From CBFGTV01 sp965652145 (GTDB lineage: Bacteria > Bacillota > Clostridia > Peptostreptococcales > Natronincolaceae): a DNA stretch of 64,000 nucleotides. The stretch's first letter is position 1. Every line of letters starts with the position of its first letter. The position numbers and the translations under genes were made by a program. The DNA lies in NCBI GenBank assembly GCA_965652145.1, contig CBFGTV010000008.1, positions 1 to 64,000 of the forward strand. Reading direction: 5' to 3'. The notes beneath the pieces are model-generated. The model saw only the letters and a list, made by a program, of their open reading frames with translations. It was not told the origin of the DNA and made no database searches. Shown here in pieces: positions 49,659 through 58,895 of this stretch.

Positions 49659-51233
49659 CTAAAAGTTAAAATTGTGAACCTTTTCAATTAAAATGTAATC
49701 TCCAGTGGTAACATCCTCGGGTGATACTAATTGATTGCTTTCTAAAATTTGCTTCACCGTCGTTTGATACCTTTTAGCCACCTGCCACAGGGTGTCTCCA
49801 GGCTGCATAAAGTATACCGTCAGGCTGGGTCGCTTTGCCGGATCCTGGGACTCCTCCAGCTCTTCAATGGAATGAACTACCTCAATATATTTATGGGTAT
49901 AGGCCTCGCAGCTTGCCCCCACTGTAACCTTAATGTCTACCTGGGTTCCATTGAGAAGATGATAATCTACCTCCTCCAGCTGCAGGTCAATATTAGCCTC
50001 CATTCCTTCAATGAGTCCGACCATATCAACATAGTGCCTGAAGGGAATCTCCTGTTTAAAGCTATAGAGGGGCTGCAAATCCTCCTGGGAAACATAAATT
50101 ACAGAAGCCTCTAATATACCCTCTATTACTGCTTTTTCATCTACAATGTGATAATCGGTCAACAAGGGCCTTACCTGTACTGAAAAGAGGCGATCAATTT
50201 CTGGCTGGGTAGTCGGTACATCCAGGGCTTCACGAAGCATGACGTGGGATCGGTTCATCCCTATATTTTCCTTAAGGCTGACCAGGTTTTTACCCACCTT
50301 TAAGCTTTTACTGGGAGAATAGGCGTCAACGATCAGTTCCCTGGTACGGGTATCCAGTACCTTAACGGCCGACTTTGTTACCGCTTCTACCTCAATGACT
50401 TTTCTTTCCCCCTGGAGCGTTTCCTTGACATCGGTATATAGCTCTTCAACACTGAGCTTAATCTTGTATTTCATACTATCGTCGATGTTGGCGATTTCAG
50501 TAAAGTGTGTAAAGGGGATTTCCTTCTTTAAAATATTTAAGCTGTTCATTTCATCATCGGCAATGTACAATAGTTCCACCAATAACGTACCTGCCGCAAT
50601 TACCTTATCCTCAGATATTTTCGTTTCCTTCTCAACTGCCACAGCGTTCCATTTCAGAATTTCCTTAACTGGGGACTCCTGGTCCTCCAGCTCAAAGGTA
50701 TCCTTTACCAGGGCTTCCGATACGGCCTCGCCCGCCACCTCTGTGTACTGAAATTCCTCCCTCAACACCTGGATATCCTCTAGACCCGTTACTTCCCTTG
50801 CTACCTGCTGTTGAACACCCTCTATGGCAGTACCAAAAAGATTAACCACTGCCTTAACTCCGATCTTTCGCTCATTATTAATGACGTATTCAATGTGCTC
50901 CAGGTCGCCCTGTACCTCTGCCTTCATTTTTGAAGTAATGCCTTCAATGGGAATGGCATACTTGAAAACGGTACTGCTATCTATGCTATATAGCGGCTCT
51001 TCTCCTCTGTCTGAAACGTATAAAATTTTAAATTTGATGACACCCTCAACATTAATTTTATTTTCCAGTACTTCCTTTTTGGTTACTTCCATTGCCCCAT
51101 CAACAGAGATAATTCTTGTTATATCAGGCTTAATATCAGGCACTAAGATATCTCCCTCTATGATGGCCTGGGCAGTTTCTTGACCAATAATTTGATCTAC
51201 AGTAAACATATCCTTCTGCAGCTCTACAGGCAT
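49659..51233 (-). CDS. sipL: SipL-like spore coat/SpoIVA-interacting protein (DUF3794 repeats and LysM)
   Basis: A 524-residue protein. It has three DUF3794 (SPOCS) units (N-terminal VDQIIGQETAQAIIEGDILVPDIKPDITRIISVDG; central units around residues 165-290 and 320-440) and a C-terminal LysM domain (YFMQPGDTLWQVAKRYQTTVKQILESNQLVSPEDVTTGDYILI). This layout is that of SipL, which in Clostridioides difficile binds the coat scaffold SpoIVA through its LysM domain. Length agrees. Neither a signal peptide nor a membrane segment is seen. SD is AAGGAGG. Confidence 0.9.
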   Translation of the reverse strand: MPVELQKDMFTVDQIIGQETAQAIIEGDILVPDIKPDITRIISVDGAMEVTKKEVLENKINVEGVIKFKILYVSDRGEEPLYSIDSSTVFKYAIPIEGITSKMKAEVQGDLEHIEYVINNERKIGVKAVVNLFGTAIEGVQQQVAREVTGLEDIQVLREEFQYTEVAGEAVSEALVKDTFELEDQESPVKEILKWNAVAVEKETKISEDKVIAAGTLLVELLYIADDEMNSLNILKKEIPFTHFTEIANIDDSMKYKIKLSVEELYTDVKETLQGERKVIEVEAVTKSAVKVLDTRTRELIVDAYSPSKSLKVGKNLVSLKENIGMNRSHVMLREALDVPTTQPEIDRLFSVQVRPLLTDYHIVDEKAVIEGILEASVIYVSQEDLQPLYSFKQEIPFRHYVDMVGLIEGMEANIDLQLEEVDYHLLNGTQVDIKVTVGASCEAYTHKYIEVVHSIEELEESQDPAKRPSLTVYFMQPGDTLWQVAKRYQTTVKQILESNQLVSPEDVTTGDYILIEKVHNFNF

Positions 51234-51579
51234 TTTCTTTCCTCCTTCCAGATATTAAAAAGTCTTATTATATTAATATTTAGCTCATCATAAATTATGT
51301 TATAAAGTTTGTATAGGCTCTGAGTTCGTCCAATTAAAGCTCTATAATATATATGATGCTGTATAGTAAAAAAGAAGTGAAAAGGAAAGATATTCATCAA
51401 TATTTTTTTAAAGCTGAATCGATTGAGTCCTTATCCTGATTAAATATAAATGGAAAAAAACAAGTACCTGGAAAAGACTATTCAACAGTAGATTTTCTAA
51501 CATTTGACATTTAAGTATATTTTTTATACAATTGTATTTGAAAGGATAAACGGATAATGTTTATAAGGAGAAATAATAT
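51234..51579. other. AT-rich intergenic region between sipL and a small membrane protein gene
   Basis: About 346 bases holding the divergent upstream regions of sipL and the 51580 gene. I see no further gene, convincing dyad or known RNA here. The only clear signal is the TAAGGAGAA ribosome-binding site near 51569. Confidence 0.5.
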
Positions 51580-51993
51580 ATGAAAAAGAAAATGTTTACT
51601 GCTACCGGTGTCTTGATTGTTTTACTGATGATCATGCTTATGATTAAATTAACCAATGATCGGTACTACAATGAGGTTTCCTTCGATGTTCTTTCATATG
51701 AAGCGTCACCGCAATTTGTAAAGGATGAAATTCAAGGTAATATTAGTTCAAACTCCAGCTTTACTATTAAGGGTAGCGATGGTCTATATATTGTCGTTAT
51801 TCCACCAGAAGACAAATCCGTAGAAGTTTTTTTTGTAGGAGAAGACGAAGATACAGGCTTGGGAATTGCATATAAATACACATATACCGACAAAATAGAC
51901 GAAGATATATTTAGTAATATTAAAATAATTAAGATTAATCATTATGATGGTGTAGTGAATGGTATTTTCGTCAGTAATGCTTCATCTGATTAA
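51580..51993 (+). CDS. Small exported or membrane-anchored protein, function unknown
   Basis: A 137-residue protein with an N-terminal helix or uncleaved signal (MFTATGVLIVLLMIMLMIKL, about residues 5-24) and a compact acidic extracytoplasmic domain (VSFDVLSYEASPQFVKDEIQG, VEVFFVGEDEDTGLGIAYKY). No cysteine or catalytic motif is seen. The ATG follows AAGGAG. Its 3' side shares the hairpin at 52073 with arcC. No family is recognised. Confidence 0.65.
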   Translation: MKKKMFTATGVLIVLLMIMLMIKLTNDRYYNEVSFDVLSYEASPQFVKDEIQGNISSNSSFTIKGSDGLYIVVIPPEDKSVEVFFVGEDEDTGLGIAYKYTYTDKIDEDIFSNIKIIKINHYDGVVNGIFVSNASSD

Positions 51994-52072
51994 ACTCAGA
52001 AATAAAATATAGTTAGGTCTGAAGAAGTATGATCGTATTAAAATAGTCTTTTAGTATAAAGTGCTAATGGAA

Positions 52073-52098
52073 AAGGTGAGGATGTTTTTCCTCACCTT
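52073..52098. terminator. Bidirectional terminator between the 51580 gene and arcC
   Basis: Nine-base perfect arms AAGGTGAGG/CCTCACCTT (52073-52081, 52090-52098) lie between convergent genes. The minus strand continues CTTTTCC. Confidence 0.75.
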
Positions 52099-52111
52099 AG
52101 CTTATAATCCA

Positions 52112-53074
52112 CTATTCTCCTACAATTATGGTTCCTGTTTTCCCCATCAAACCTTCTCTGGCCTTTTCAAGAGATGTGATTAATGCCCTTCGACCAGGCC
52201 TGGATTCTACAAACCTTACAGCTGCCATTATTTTAGGAAGCATCGAACCCGGGGCAAAATGATTCTCCTCAATATATTGCTTAATCTCTTTAACAGTCAC
52301 CTGGCCTAAATCCCTTTGCTGGGGGGTATTAAAGTAAATGGCGGCCCTTTCAACTGCAGTTAAGATAATCAGTAAATCGGCTTCCAAAAGCTCTGCAATT
52401 TTTTCAGAGGCAAAATCCTTATCAATAACGGCCGCCACACCTTGAAGCTGGTTTCCCTTTCTCAATACCGGCACTCCGCCTCCACCGACGGTGATTACCA
52501 CATGACCTGCTTCCACCATGGATTTGACCACAGGTGCCTCTATTACATCTATGGGAAGGGGCGAGGGGACAACCCGGCGCCAGCCTCGGCCTGAATCTTC
52601 CTTCATGGTATACCCCTTTTCTTCAATCAAACGCTTTGCCTCATCTTCGTTAAAGAAGGAGCCCACAGGCTTTGAGGGATGATTAAAGGCAGGGTCCTCT
52701 GGATCAACCACCACCTGGGTGACAACACTGGCGATACATTTATTAATTTTCCGCTTCATCAGCTCTTCGCCAATTGCCTGTTGAAGATGATAACCAATAT
52801 AGCCCTGACTCATGGCGCCACATTCAGGAAAAGGCATAACAGAAAAGCCTTGATCATGGTGATTTGCCCCTTCATAGGTGGCGACAATTTGCCCCACCTG
52901 AGGGCCATTTCCATGAGCCAATATTACTTCATGGCCCTCTTCAATGAGGTCAACAATTGGTTTTGCCGTTTCCCTTGCGGTTTTAAGCTGGGCTTCTGCC
53001 CCAGTATTTTGGGGATCAGCCTGTAATGCATTTCCTCCCAGTGCCAGGACAATTCTGCTTTTTCGCTGTATCAT
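52112..53074 (-). CDS. arcC: Carbamate kinase
   Basis: A 320-residue amino-acid-kinase-fold enzyme that makes ATP from carbamoyl phosphate, the energy-yielding last step of the arginine deiminase pathway. Motifs: RIVLALGGNALQ, VILAHGNGPQVGQI, VITVGGGGVPV and VIDKDFASEKIAELLEADLLIILTAVE. Length is typical. SD is AAAGGAGCGAG. It is separated from arcB by 215 bases, which contain only a weak ATGGAAG/CTTCCAT hairpin, so it may be co-transcribed with arcA-arcB or partly terminated. Confidence 0.97.
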   Translation of the reverse strand: MIQRKSRIVLALGGNALQADPQNTGAEAQLKTARETAKPIVDLIEEGHEVILAHGNGPQVGQIVATYEGANHHDQGFSVMPFPECGAMSQGYIGYHLQQAIGEELMKRKINKCIASVVTQVVVDPEDPAFNHPSKPVGSFFNEDEAKRLIEEKGYTMKEDSGRGWRRVVPSPLPIDVIEAPVVKSMVEAGHVVITVGGGGVPVLRKGNQLQGVAAVIDKDFASEKIAELLEADLLIILTAVERAAIYFNTPQQRDLGQVTVKEIKQYIEENHFAPGSMLPKIMAAVRFVESRPGRRALITSLEKAREGLMGKTGTIIVGE

Positions 53075-53289
53075 TTTACACTCGCTCCTTTACATAGGAT
53101 AGGATTAGAGGTTAAAAACGTTTTTGAATTGTATTGATATAATTATGATGCCATGTCAAATCGATATTTTCTTTATTTTGGGCATAGCAAAAAGACATGG
53201 AAGACTATCTACTACCCCTTGCATCCTTCCATATCTAGCTGCTCTTTTGTTTCTTTTTCCCTTTTCAGGGCCTAGATTGGTACAGCTGC

Positions 53290-54282
53290 CTATAAGGTCG
53301 CCACCATGACTGCCTTGATTGTATGCATTCTATTTTCTGCCTCGTCAAATACGACAGAGTGCTTGCTTCTGAATACCTCATCGGTTACTTCCATTTCCTT
53401 GAGGCCAAAACGATCAAATACTTCCTTGCCCACCTTGGTTTCTAAATCGTGGAAAGAAGGCAGGCAGTGCATAAAGATTACATCCGGGTTTCCTGTCAAA
53501 TTAATCATATCCATGTTAACCTGATAGGGTTTTAGCTGCTGAATTCTTTCTTCAAATTGATCTTCCTCACCCATAGACACCCATACATCAGTATAGATGA
53601 CATCGACATCCTTCACTCCCTGACCAATATCTTCAGTTAAGGTAATGGTTGCTCCGGTTTCCTTGGCAACCTCCTTCATCTCTTTAACCAAGGCTTCGGC
53701 AGGGAACAAGGTCTTGGGTGCCACTGCTCTGAAATCCATTCCCATTTTAGCCGCCCCAATCATAAGAGAATTGCCCATATTGTTTCTGGCGTCACCAACA
53801 TAGGCAAATTTCACCTTGTTAAGGGGCTTATTGACGTGCTCGGTAATGGTCAACAGGTCTGCTAAAATTTGGGTTGGGTGATAAAGGTCTGTTAATCCAT
53901 TCCATACCGGTACGCCGGAATGGGCGGCAAGAATCTCTACGGTTTCCTGCTTAAAGCCTCGAAACTCAATTCCATCGTAAAATCTTCCCAGCACCCTGGC
54001 GGTGTCCTCCAATGATTCCTTTTTACCAATTTGGGAATCGTTGGCTCCCAGGAAGGTAACCTGGGCTCCTTCATCAAAGGCAGCTACCTCAAAAGCACAC
54101 CTTGTTCTTGTGGAGGTTTTTTCAAACAACAGGACAATGTTCTTTCCAGCCAATAAACTCCCCTTAATTCCCATTCTTTTTTTGGCCTTCAAATCCCTTG
54201 ACAAATCTAACAGATATCGAATTTCCTGAGGTGTAAAATCCTTTAGGGTCAATAGACTTCTTCCCTTCAAATTGACAGGCAT
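53290..54282 (-). CDS. arcB: Ornithine carbamoyltransferase (catabolic)
   Basis: A 330-residue enzyme that splits citrulline with phosphate to ornithine and carbamoyl phosphate in the deiminase pathway. The carbamoyl-phosphate site is STRTRCAFEVAAFD; the ornithine-loop/active-site motif HCLPSFHD and DVWVSMGEEDQFEERI are present. Residue for residue it is close to both ArgF and ArcB, and the catabolic role rests on its place between arcA and arcC. SD is AAGGAGG. It follows arcA by 34 bases. Confidence 0.95.
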   Translation of the reverse strand: MPVNLKGRSLLTLKDFTPQEIRYLLDLSRDLKAKKRMGIKGSLLAGKNIVLLFEKTSTRTRCAFEVAAFDEGAQVTFLGANDSQIGKKESLEDTARVLGRFYDGIEFRGFKQETVEILAAHSGVPVWNGLTDLYHPTQILADLLTITEHVNKPLNKVKFAYVGDARNNMGNSLMIGAAKMGMDFRAVAPKTLFPAEALVKEMKEVAKETGATITLTEDIGQGVKDVDVIYTDVWVSMGEEDQFEERIQQLKPYQVNMDMINLTGNPDVIFMHCLPSFHDLETKVGKEVFDRFGLKEMEVTDEVFRSKHSVVFDEAENRMHTIKAVMVATL

Positions 54283-54316
54283 CGTGATTCCTCCTTTGTC
54301 TTATTATTTAAGGCTG

Positions 54317-55543
54317 CTACAATAAAACTTCCCTTACCAGGGGCATTGACATACATCTTGGCCCGCCCCGGCCCCTTACCAGCTCAGAGCCTTCAATTTC
54401 AATTACTTCTATTCCATGGTTTCTAAGGGTTTCATTGGAAGCCTCATTTCGATTATAAGTAATCACAACTCCCGGCGCAAGGGCCAGTGTATTGGTGCTG
54501 TCGTTCCACTGTTCTCTGGCAGCTGTAATTTCGTCACCGCCACCACTTTGTATCAGTTCCACCGCAGGGAGTTTCAGAGCACGCTTCAGGGCCTCTGTCA
54601 GATTTTTGGTTAAGGTCACCTTTGGGGTTGTTTTTCCCAGGCTAAGATCGTAGGCAATCAATTGATCCTCGACACCTGGGTATATGGTAAACTTGTCATG
54701 ATCGATCATGGTAAAAACCGTATCAAGGTGCATATAGGCCCTCGTAAAGGGGATTTGTACCGCCAAGACCCTTTCAAACTCTGTATTTTGTAATATTCTT
54801 TGGGTCAGTATTTCTATTCCTCTGGCAGAGGTCCGCTCACTACAGCCAATGGCCAGTACCTTGTCACTTAAAACTAATATGTCGCCCCCTTCAATGCTGT
54901 AGGTTTCCTTATAGTCATACCAGCGGGGGGTCAATCGATTATCAAATAATGGATGATATTGATAGATATACTCTAAAAACATCGTTTCTCTATCACGGGC
55001 AGGGGTCTTCATTTTATTGATGACCAGACCATTTCCGACAACCGCTCCGGGGTCACGGGTAAAATAAAGATTGGGCAGTGGATTTATATAAAAAGGATAA
55101 TGCTCTTTAATATAATCTACCAGATGAAACTCCCATTTAAGCTCTGGAGCATCCTTTTTGTGCAGACCTGAGATCGATATTTCTACAATTTCTCTATTGC
55201 TTTTAGATAACATATATTCTATGATCAGCAGCTCAAGTTCTTCATGGGCAATATTACAATTTTTTACCACATCATGAACAAAGGATTTTTTAACCGCTTC
55301 ATCACTGATACATTCCGTCAATAAATCTTCGTAGTAATAAACATCGCACCCCCTTGATTCCATGGCCTTGGCGAACAAATCGTGCTCCCTTTGCATTTCC
55401 TTTAGCCATGGTATGTCATCAAATAACAGCTCATGAAGATACTCAGGCGTCAGCCGCTCCAGCTCCTTACCTGGCCGATGGAGCAATACAGCCTTTAGTT
55501 TTCCGATTTCTGAGGTTACATTAATGAATGATTTGCGTCCCAA
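54317..55543 (-). CDS. arcA: Arginine deiminase
   Basis: A 408-residue enzyme that hydrolyses arginine to citrulline and ammonia, giving fuel for ATP synthesis and alkalinising the cytoplasm. Motifs: FTRDPGAVVGNGLVINKMKTPARDRE, EGGDILVLS, HLDTVFTMID and the catalytic Cys loop RGGPRCMSMPLVRE. The start is TTG 55541-55543; the SD is AAAGGGG/GGAGGGA with slightly uneven spacing. First gene of arcABC. A promoter with an ArgR-like box lies 130-175 bases upstream. Confidence 0.97.
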   Translation of the reverse strand: MGRKSFINVTSEIGKLKAVLLHRPGKELERLTPEYLHELLFDDIPWLKEMQREHDLFAKAMESRGCDVYYYEDLLTECISDEAVKKSFVHDVVKNCNIAHEELELLIIEYMLSKSNREIVEISISGLHKKDAPELKWEFHLVDYIKEHYPFYINPLPNLYFTRDPGAVVGNGLVINKMKTPARDRETMFLEYIYQYHPLFDNRLTPRWYDYKETYSIEGGDILVLSDKVLAIGCSERTSARGIEILTQRILQNTEFERVLAVQIPFTRAYMHLDTVFTMIDHDKFTIYPGVEDQLIAYDLSLGKTTPKVTLTKNLTEALKRALKLPAVELIQSGGGDEITAAREQWNDSTNTLALAPGVVITYNRNEASNETLRNHGIEVIEIEGSELVRGRGGPRCMSMPLVREVLL

Positions 55544-55673
55544 TCCCTCCAGCCCCTTTCAGAATTGAATGGCATGATTGAATGTTTTTACTATTTCAAA
55601 AATAGTATACCTAAGTTTTATACATAAATCAAGTGGCTATTTTTTAATATTCTTTATATTTTTATACATGAAT

Positions 55674-55718
55674 TGAATATTTATTCGCATAATGTATACA
55701 TTGATATTCTTTTGTCAA
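55674..55718 (-). promoter_or_regulatory. arc promoter with ArgR-like box
   Basis: TTGACA (complement of 55713-55718) and CATTAT (complement of 55689-55694) are 18 bases apart. Directly downstream, at 55674-55689, TGAATATTTATTCGCA matches the ARG-box pattern TGAATwwwwATTCA apart from its last bases. Wider ATACAT/ATGTAT arms (55663-55698) extend the symmetry. The position over the likely start site suggests arginine-dependent control. Confidence 0.6.
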
Positions 55719-55793
55719 TTAAAATCAAAATCAGAGGCTCCCTTTCCATCATTTCTGCTGGAGACATCTTGAATTTATTCATTTTATAAAGTC

Positions 55794-55820
55794 AAAAAAA
55801 AACCACCCTACTGGTGGTCC
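55794..55820 (-). terminator. Terminator of veg
   Basis: ACCACC/GGTGGT stem (55802-55807, 55813-55818) followed by nine T residues on the minus strand, three bases from the stop codon. Confidence 0.85.
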
Positions 55821-55822
55821 AA

Positions 55823-56089
55823 TTAGCTTACCTTTATTTGTTTATTGTCCTTACAAATTGTAATTTCTACGGTTTCAGTTAAAATATCTGAATAGCTATA
55901 GGATACTCTACGTACTGAATCGTATCCCCCATCGATTCTGACAACAAATATATTTGGATATGTGTTCTCTAATACGCCTTCTCTAACGAGGGTCTTTTTT
56001 CTGCCCTTATTTGCTTTAAGTGTAACCTTTTGTCCTACAAACACCTCAATATTCTGTCTAATTTCATTTAAGGTAGTTCTGGTTGCCAA
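55823..56089 (-). CDS. veg: Veg protein
   Basis: An 88-residue small protein of the Veg family, linked in Bacillus to biofilm regulation and spore outgrowth. Family pattern: TTLNEIRQNIEVFVGQKVTLKANKGRKKTLVREGVLENTYPNIFVVRID, then RVSYSYSDILTETVEITI. The start is the TTG at 56087-56089, placed 4-6 bases after AAGGTGAT; starting six codons upstream at 56107 would put this SD inside the gene. It is monocistronic with its own terminator. Confidence 0.95.
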   Translation of the reverse strand: MATRTTLNEIRQNIEVFVGQKVTLKANKGRKKTLVREGVLENTYPNIFVVRIDGGYDSVRRVSYSYSDILTETVEITICKDNKQIKVS

Positions 56090-56296
56090 AAAATCACCTT
56101 CTTTCACTTATTCACATCAAATTATATCATATTATCCACATGGTGTCAAATGGGTAATAAAACATTATATAACCTTACACCCACATTTGTAAAGGGTTTT
56201 TTAAAATTTTTTAAAATTTTTTTCTTCTATTGTTAATAGTATTCTGTATACCTGCCCAATAATGCAAAATAATTAAGTATAAGACAGTAATTAATC

Positions 56297-56492
56297 TGGA
56301 ATATAATTGAGGCCGGCCTCCTCAAAGATTCCATCAAAGTTTAAATTTGACAATAGTAAACAAAGCCCTAAACCTGACAAGCTTTATTTAAACAACCAGG
56401 CAAGAGATAGACATAATCAATTTCAAATTACAAGATAAAACAGTTATAGAATACTTTGGGTTTCAGTTGGCCGGCCCACTGAATACTTTTTT
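56297..56492 (+). ncRNA. Candidate structured RNA: two GGCCGGCC hairpins, the second with a T tract
   Basis: The first hairpin (56297-56333) has TGGAAT/ATTCCA and TTGAGG/CCTCAA stems around GGCCGGCC. The second (56462-56483) is a near-palindrome TTCAGTTGGCCGGCCCACTGAA followed by ACTTTTTT on the plus strand, like a terminator. No plus-strand gene is near, so a small RNA ending at 56492 is possible. The rest of 56108-56502 is AT-rich with no coding signal. Speculative. Confidence 0.35.
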
Positions 56493-56502
56493 ATTCAATC
56501 AA

Positions 56503-57930
56503 TTACAAGTTTAATTGGTAATATGACACAATAGAATCAGCTATGGAATTGGCAATATCCTGCCTAAATTTTTCATCCAGTAGTCGTTCTTCTTCAATGG
56601 GGTTCGATAAATACCCTACTTCTATGTGCAGCCCACTTACTTTAATATCCCTCAACAGGAAAAAGTCTGCAGTTTTCACTCCTCTGTTTGCCAGATTGAG
56701 CTTACTTAAATTATCAATGATGATTTCTGAAAGATTTTTAGCTTCGCTATCTCCACGATAATAGTAAATTTCTGTACCCGATAAATTGGAATTTCTAAGA
56801 TAGTTTTGATGAATGGATAAAAAGAAATTAGGTTTGACATTATTGGTAAGCATTGCTCTTTCGGTGACAGGCACATAAACATCTTCTCTTCTGGTCATAT
56901 AAACCGTTGCCCCCAGCTCCAGCAGCCTTTTTTCAAGATTTTTGGCTATATCAAGATTAATATCCCGTTCTCTGGTTCCCTTTGGGCTGACATGATCTTC
57001 TCCCATTTCACCGCCATGGGCAGCATCAATTACTAATACCTTGCCCAATAGCGGACTTTTTATACATGGAACAACAATTTTTTCTATTTTTACACCGGTA
57101 TAGTAGTATGTTAGAATTTCTTCGGCCTTCTTCCCCTCCAGAGCCATCTGATTGGCCCCATACTGGCAAAGACCCAAGCCTTCTCCTTTCCCCTTCGTTA
57201 AAAAGCGTATAAACTGAGGCTGCCAGCTAAACCTGGTGGAATCCAGTTCTAGCCTTCTCATTAATTCTATTCCGTCAAATTCTCTGCCCGCAACCTTTAA
57301 ACTTCTGACTCTACCCGTCTCATCACGATCAATATCATACAACATTCCCTCAATGGCTCTATTTTTTGTAGAATCGCCCTTTGAAAATCGAATCCCTAAC
57401 CTGGATTCCACCTCTTCTATGGGAATATCCTTATAATTCAATTCGTATGGGCTATTCTGACAATATTGGCAAAGTACTCTTCTTAAATATAGTACAACAT
57501 TGCCCGTTACGTTTTCGCTGTTTTCTGTTGCCCCTCCACAAACGGCATGATACCTGGCATCAATGGGATTATCATTAAATGTAATAATTTTTCCTGCGGT
57601 TTCCTCCACCGCCAGGCTAATCAATTGAACCTGCTCATCGTATTTCGCTCCCCATTGATTACGATATTCCTCCAGGGGCATCCATTCAGGAAAAAGGCTA
57701 TGGGGAATTCCATTCTTGATATGGGCTGTCTTTATCCTTTCTTTAGAATTTAAATAACGCAGCACAGCAGTACGCATAATAATACTTTGACACTTTAATG
57801 CCTCAATATGAAAAGATAGTGGCATACTGTAGGCCACCAGCTCTTTAATGAAACCTTCTATATTTCTTGTAATCACGTTATTTTCTTTGGAATCATATAT
57901 ATTAACAATTAAACTATTGATTTCTCTCAC
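56503..57930 (-). CDS. SpoIID-type lytic transglycosylase fused to an N-acetylmuramoyl-L-alanine amidase
   Basis: A 475-residue fusion. The N-terminal SpoIID domain (about residues 20-290) keeps the catalytic Glu in FHIEALKCQSIIMRTAVL, plus HAVCGGATENSENV, CQYC and GKGEGLGLCQYGANQMA. The C-terminal Amidase_3 domain (about residues 300-475) has all zinc and catalytic residues: IDAAHGGE, GTRERDIN, FLSIHQN and LHIEVGYLSN. Most SpoIID proteins are membrane anchored, but no signal peptide or membrane segment is visible here. A cell-wall or spore-cortex role is likely; export is unexplained. It is monocistronic. Confidence 0.88.
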   Translation of the reverse strand: MREINSLIVNIYDSKENNVITRNIEGFIKELVAYSMPLSFHIEALKCQSIIMRTAVLRYLNSKERIKTAHIKNGIPHSLFPEWMPLEEYRNQWGAKYDEQVQLISLAVEETAGKIITFNDNPIDARYHAVCGGATENSENVTGNVVLYLRRVLCQYCQNSPYELNYKDIPIEEVESRLGIRFSKGDSTKNRAIEGMLYDIDRDETGRVRSLKVAGREFDGIELMRRLELDSTRFSWQPQFIRFLTKGKGEGLGLCQYGANQMALEGKKAEEILTYYYTGVKIEKIVVPCIKSPLLGKVLVIDAAHGGEMGEDHVSPKGTRERDINLDIAKNLEKRLLELGATVYMTRREDVYVPVTERAMLTNNVKPNFFLSIHQNYLRNSNLSGTEIYYYRGDSEAKNLSEIIIDNLSKLNLANRGVKTADFFLLRDIKVSGLHIEVGYLSNPIEEERLLDEKFRQDIANSIADSIVSYYQLNL

Positions 57931-58297
57931 AATCTTTACCTCCTTTAATCTTTTGAACCCGGTTGGCTTTTAACTATCATCAATTTCTTTAATAGAACAA
58001 GGTCTTCCTTTGAACGATTGAAAGGACGACTTTAATTATGATAAGTGAAAACTTTCCCAATAGATAAAAATAGTCGTTTCGGTTCTTGACCCGTAGACCA
58101 ATGCTTGATCTAAAGGAGATTCTATTTTTAGTGATTAATGAATAAATTGAATCGAGGCATGGGAATACTCCCGCCTCTAATAAAATTGATGTATTATATC
58201 ATATGAATAGATGTGATTCCTGGTGCATATTCCATTATCCGTCTTCATATAATTAGTAGGTTACCCTGGATAATATCCCTTACATAATAACAAAGCC
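57931..58297. other. Intergenic region with one GC-rich hairpin
   Basis: Mostly AT-rich sequence upstream of the SpoIID-amidase gene and downstream of marR. A hairpin GAGGC-TGGGA/TCCC-GCCTC lies near 58154-58178, without a T tract. I see no ORF with a convincing SD. Its role is unknown. Confidence 0.4.
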
Positions 58298-58332
58298 CAG
58301 TACCATTCTAATAAAATAGAAGGGCCTGGGCT
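58298..58332 (-). terminator. Terminator of the MarR gene
   Basis: AGCCCAG/CTGGGCT outer stem with an inner T-rich loop, followed by TTTGTTATT on the minus strand. Confidence 0.6.
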
Positions 58333-58354
58333 GGTAAGGCTTAAGTATTAATGA

Positions 58355-58804
58355 TTAATATCTGCATTTTTTATCTTTAAAAATTTGATTTAAAATAGTA
58401 AGTCCTGAATAAACCTCTGCCTGCTTCTGGTGGTCCAATTGATCAATAATTTTTAAAAGGGAAAGCTGAAGCTGTTCCTCAAGCATTTTAATGACAGTAT
58501 ACCCTTTATCGGTAAGCTCCACAAAAACAGTTCTACGATCCCGGGCCGAACTGCTCCTCTTTACAAAGCCATACTCAACCAGTTTATTCAAGGTGGTGGT
58601 CATGGTTCCCTTACTGACTTCCATTTCGTCACTTAAATTAGACATACTACAGATCTTCATATCCTTTATCATGTATAGTACTTTAAATTGTGACACTGAT
58701 AAATGATACTCACAGTTTAATTGGTTTTTAAATTGATATCTTAGCCAGCTGCCAAAGCAAATAAAAAAACCATGAATCAAATTTGAAATTTCTTCATTTG
58801 GCAA
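58355..58804 (-). CDS. MarR-family transcriptional regulator
   Basis: A 149-residue winged-helix regulator: LSVSQFKVLYMIKDMKICSMSNLSDEMEVSKGTMTTTLNKLVEYGFVKRSSSARDRRTVFVELTDKGYTVIKMLEEQ contains the recognition helix and the wing with DRR. The ATG start follows GGAAGGTTGATT. It is divergent from the small zinc-ribbon gene; an imperfect dyad near 58869-58895 (GAATAATTTGA/TCAAAATAATTC) may be its operator. Its ligand is unknown. Confidence 0.92.
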   Translation of the reverse strand: MPNEEISNLIHGFFICFGSWLRYQFKNQLNCEYHLSVSQFKVLYMIKDMKICSMSNLSDEMEVSKGTMTTTLNKLVEYGFVKRSSSARDRRTVFVELTDKGYTVIKMLEEQLQLSLLKIIDQLDHQKQAEVYSGLTILNQIFKDKKCRY

Positions 58805-58895
58805 AACAAATCAACCTTCCTTTCTCCAATACACAATTATATAACTAATATCGGTACAATTTCAATAACGAATAATTTGATTTTCAAAATAATTC

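Noticed and set aside
53075..53289. Possible extra gene between arcB and arcC
   Set aside because: No frame with a convincing SD; only a weak hairpin is present.
56307..56322. GGCCGGCC as cloning scar or restriction artefact
   Set aside because: Two copies sit in distinct hairpins within natural-looking AT-rich sequence, with no vector-like sequence around them.
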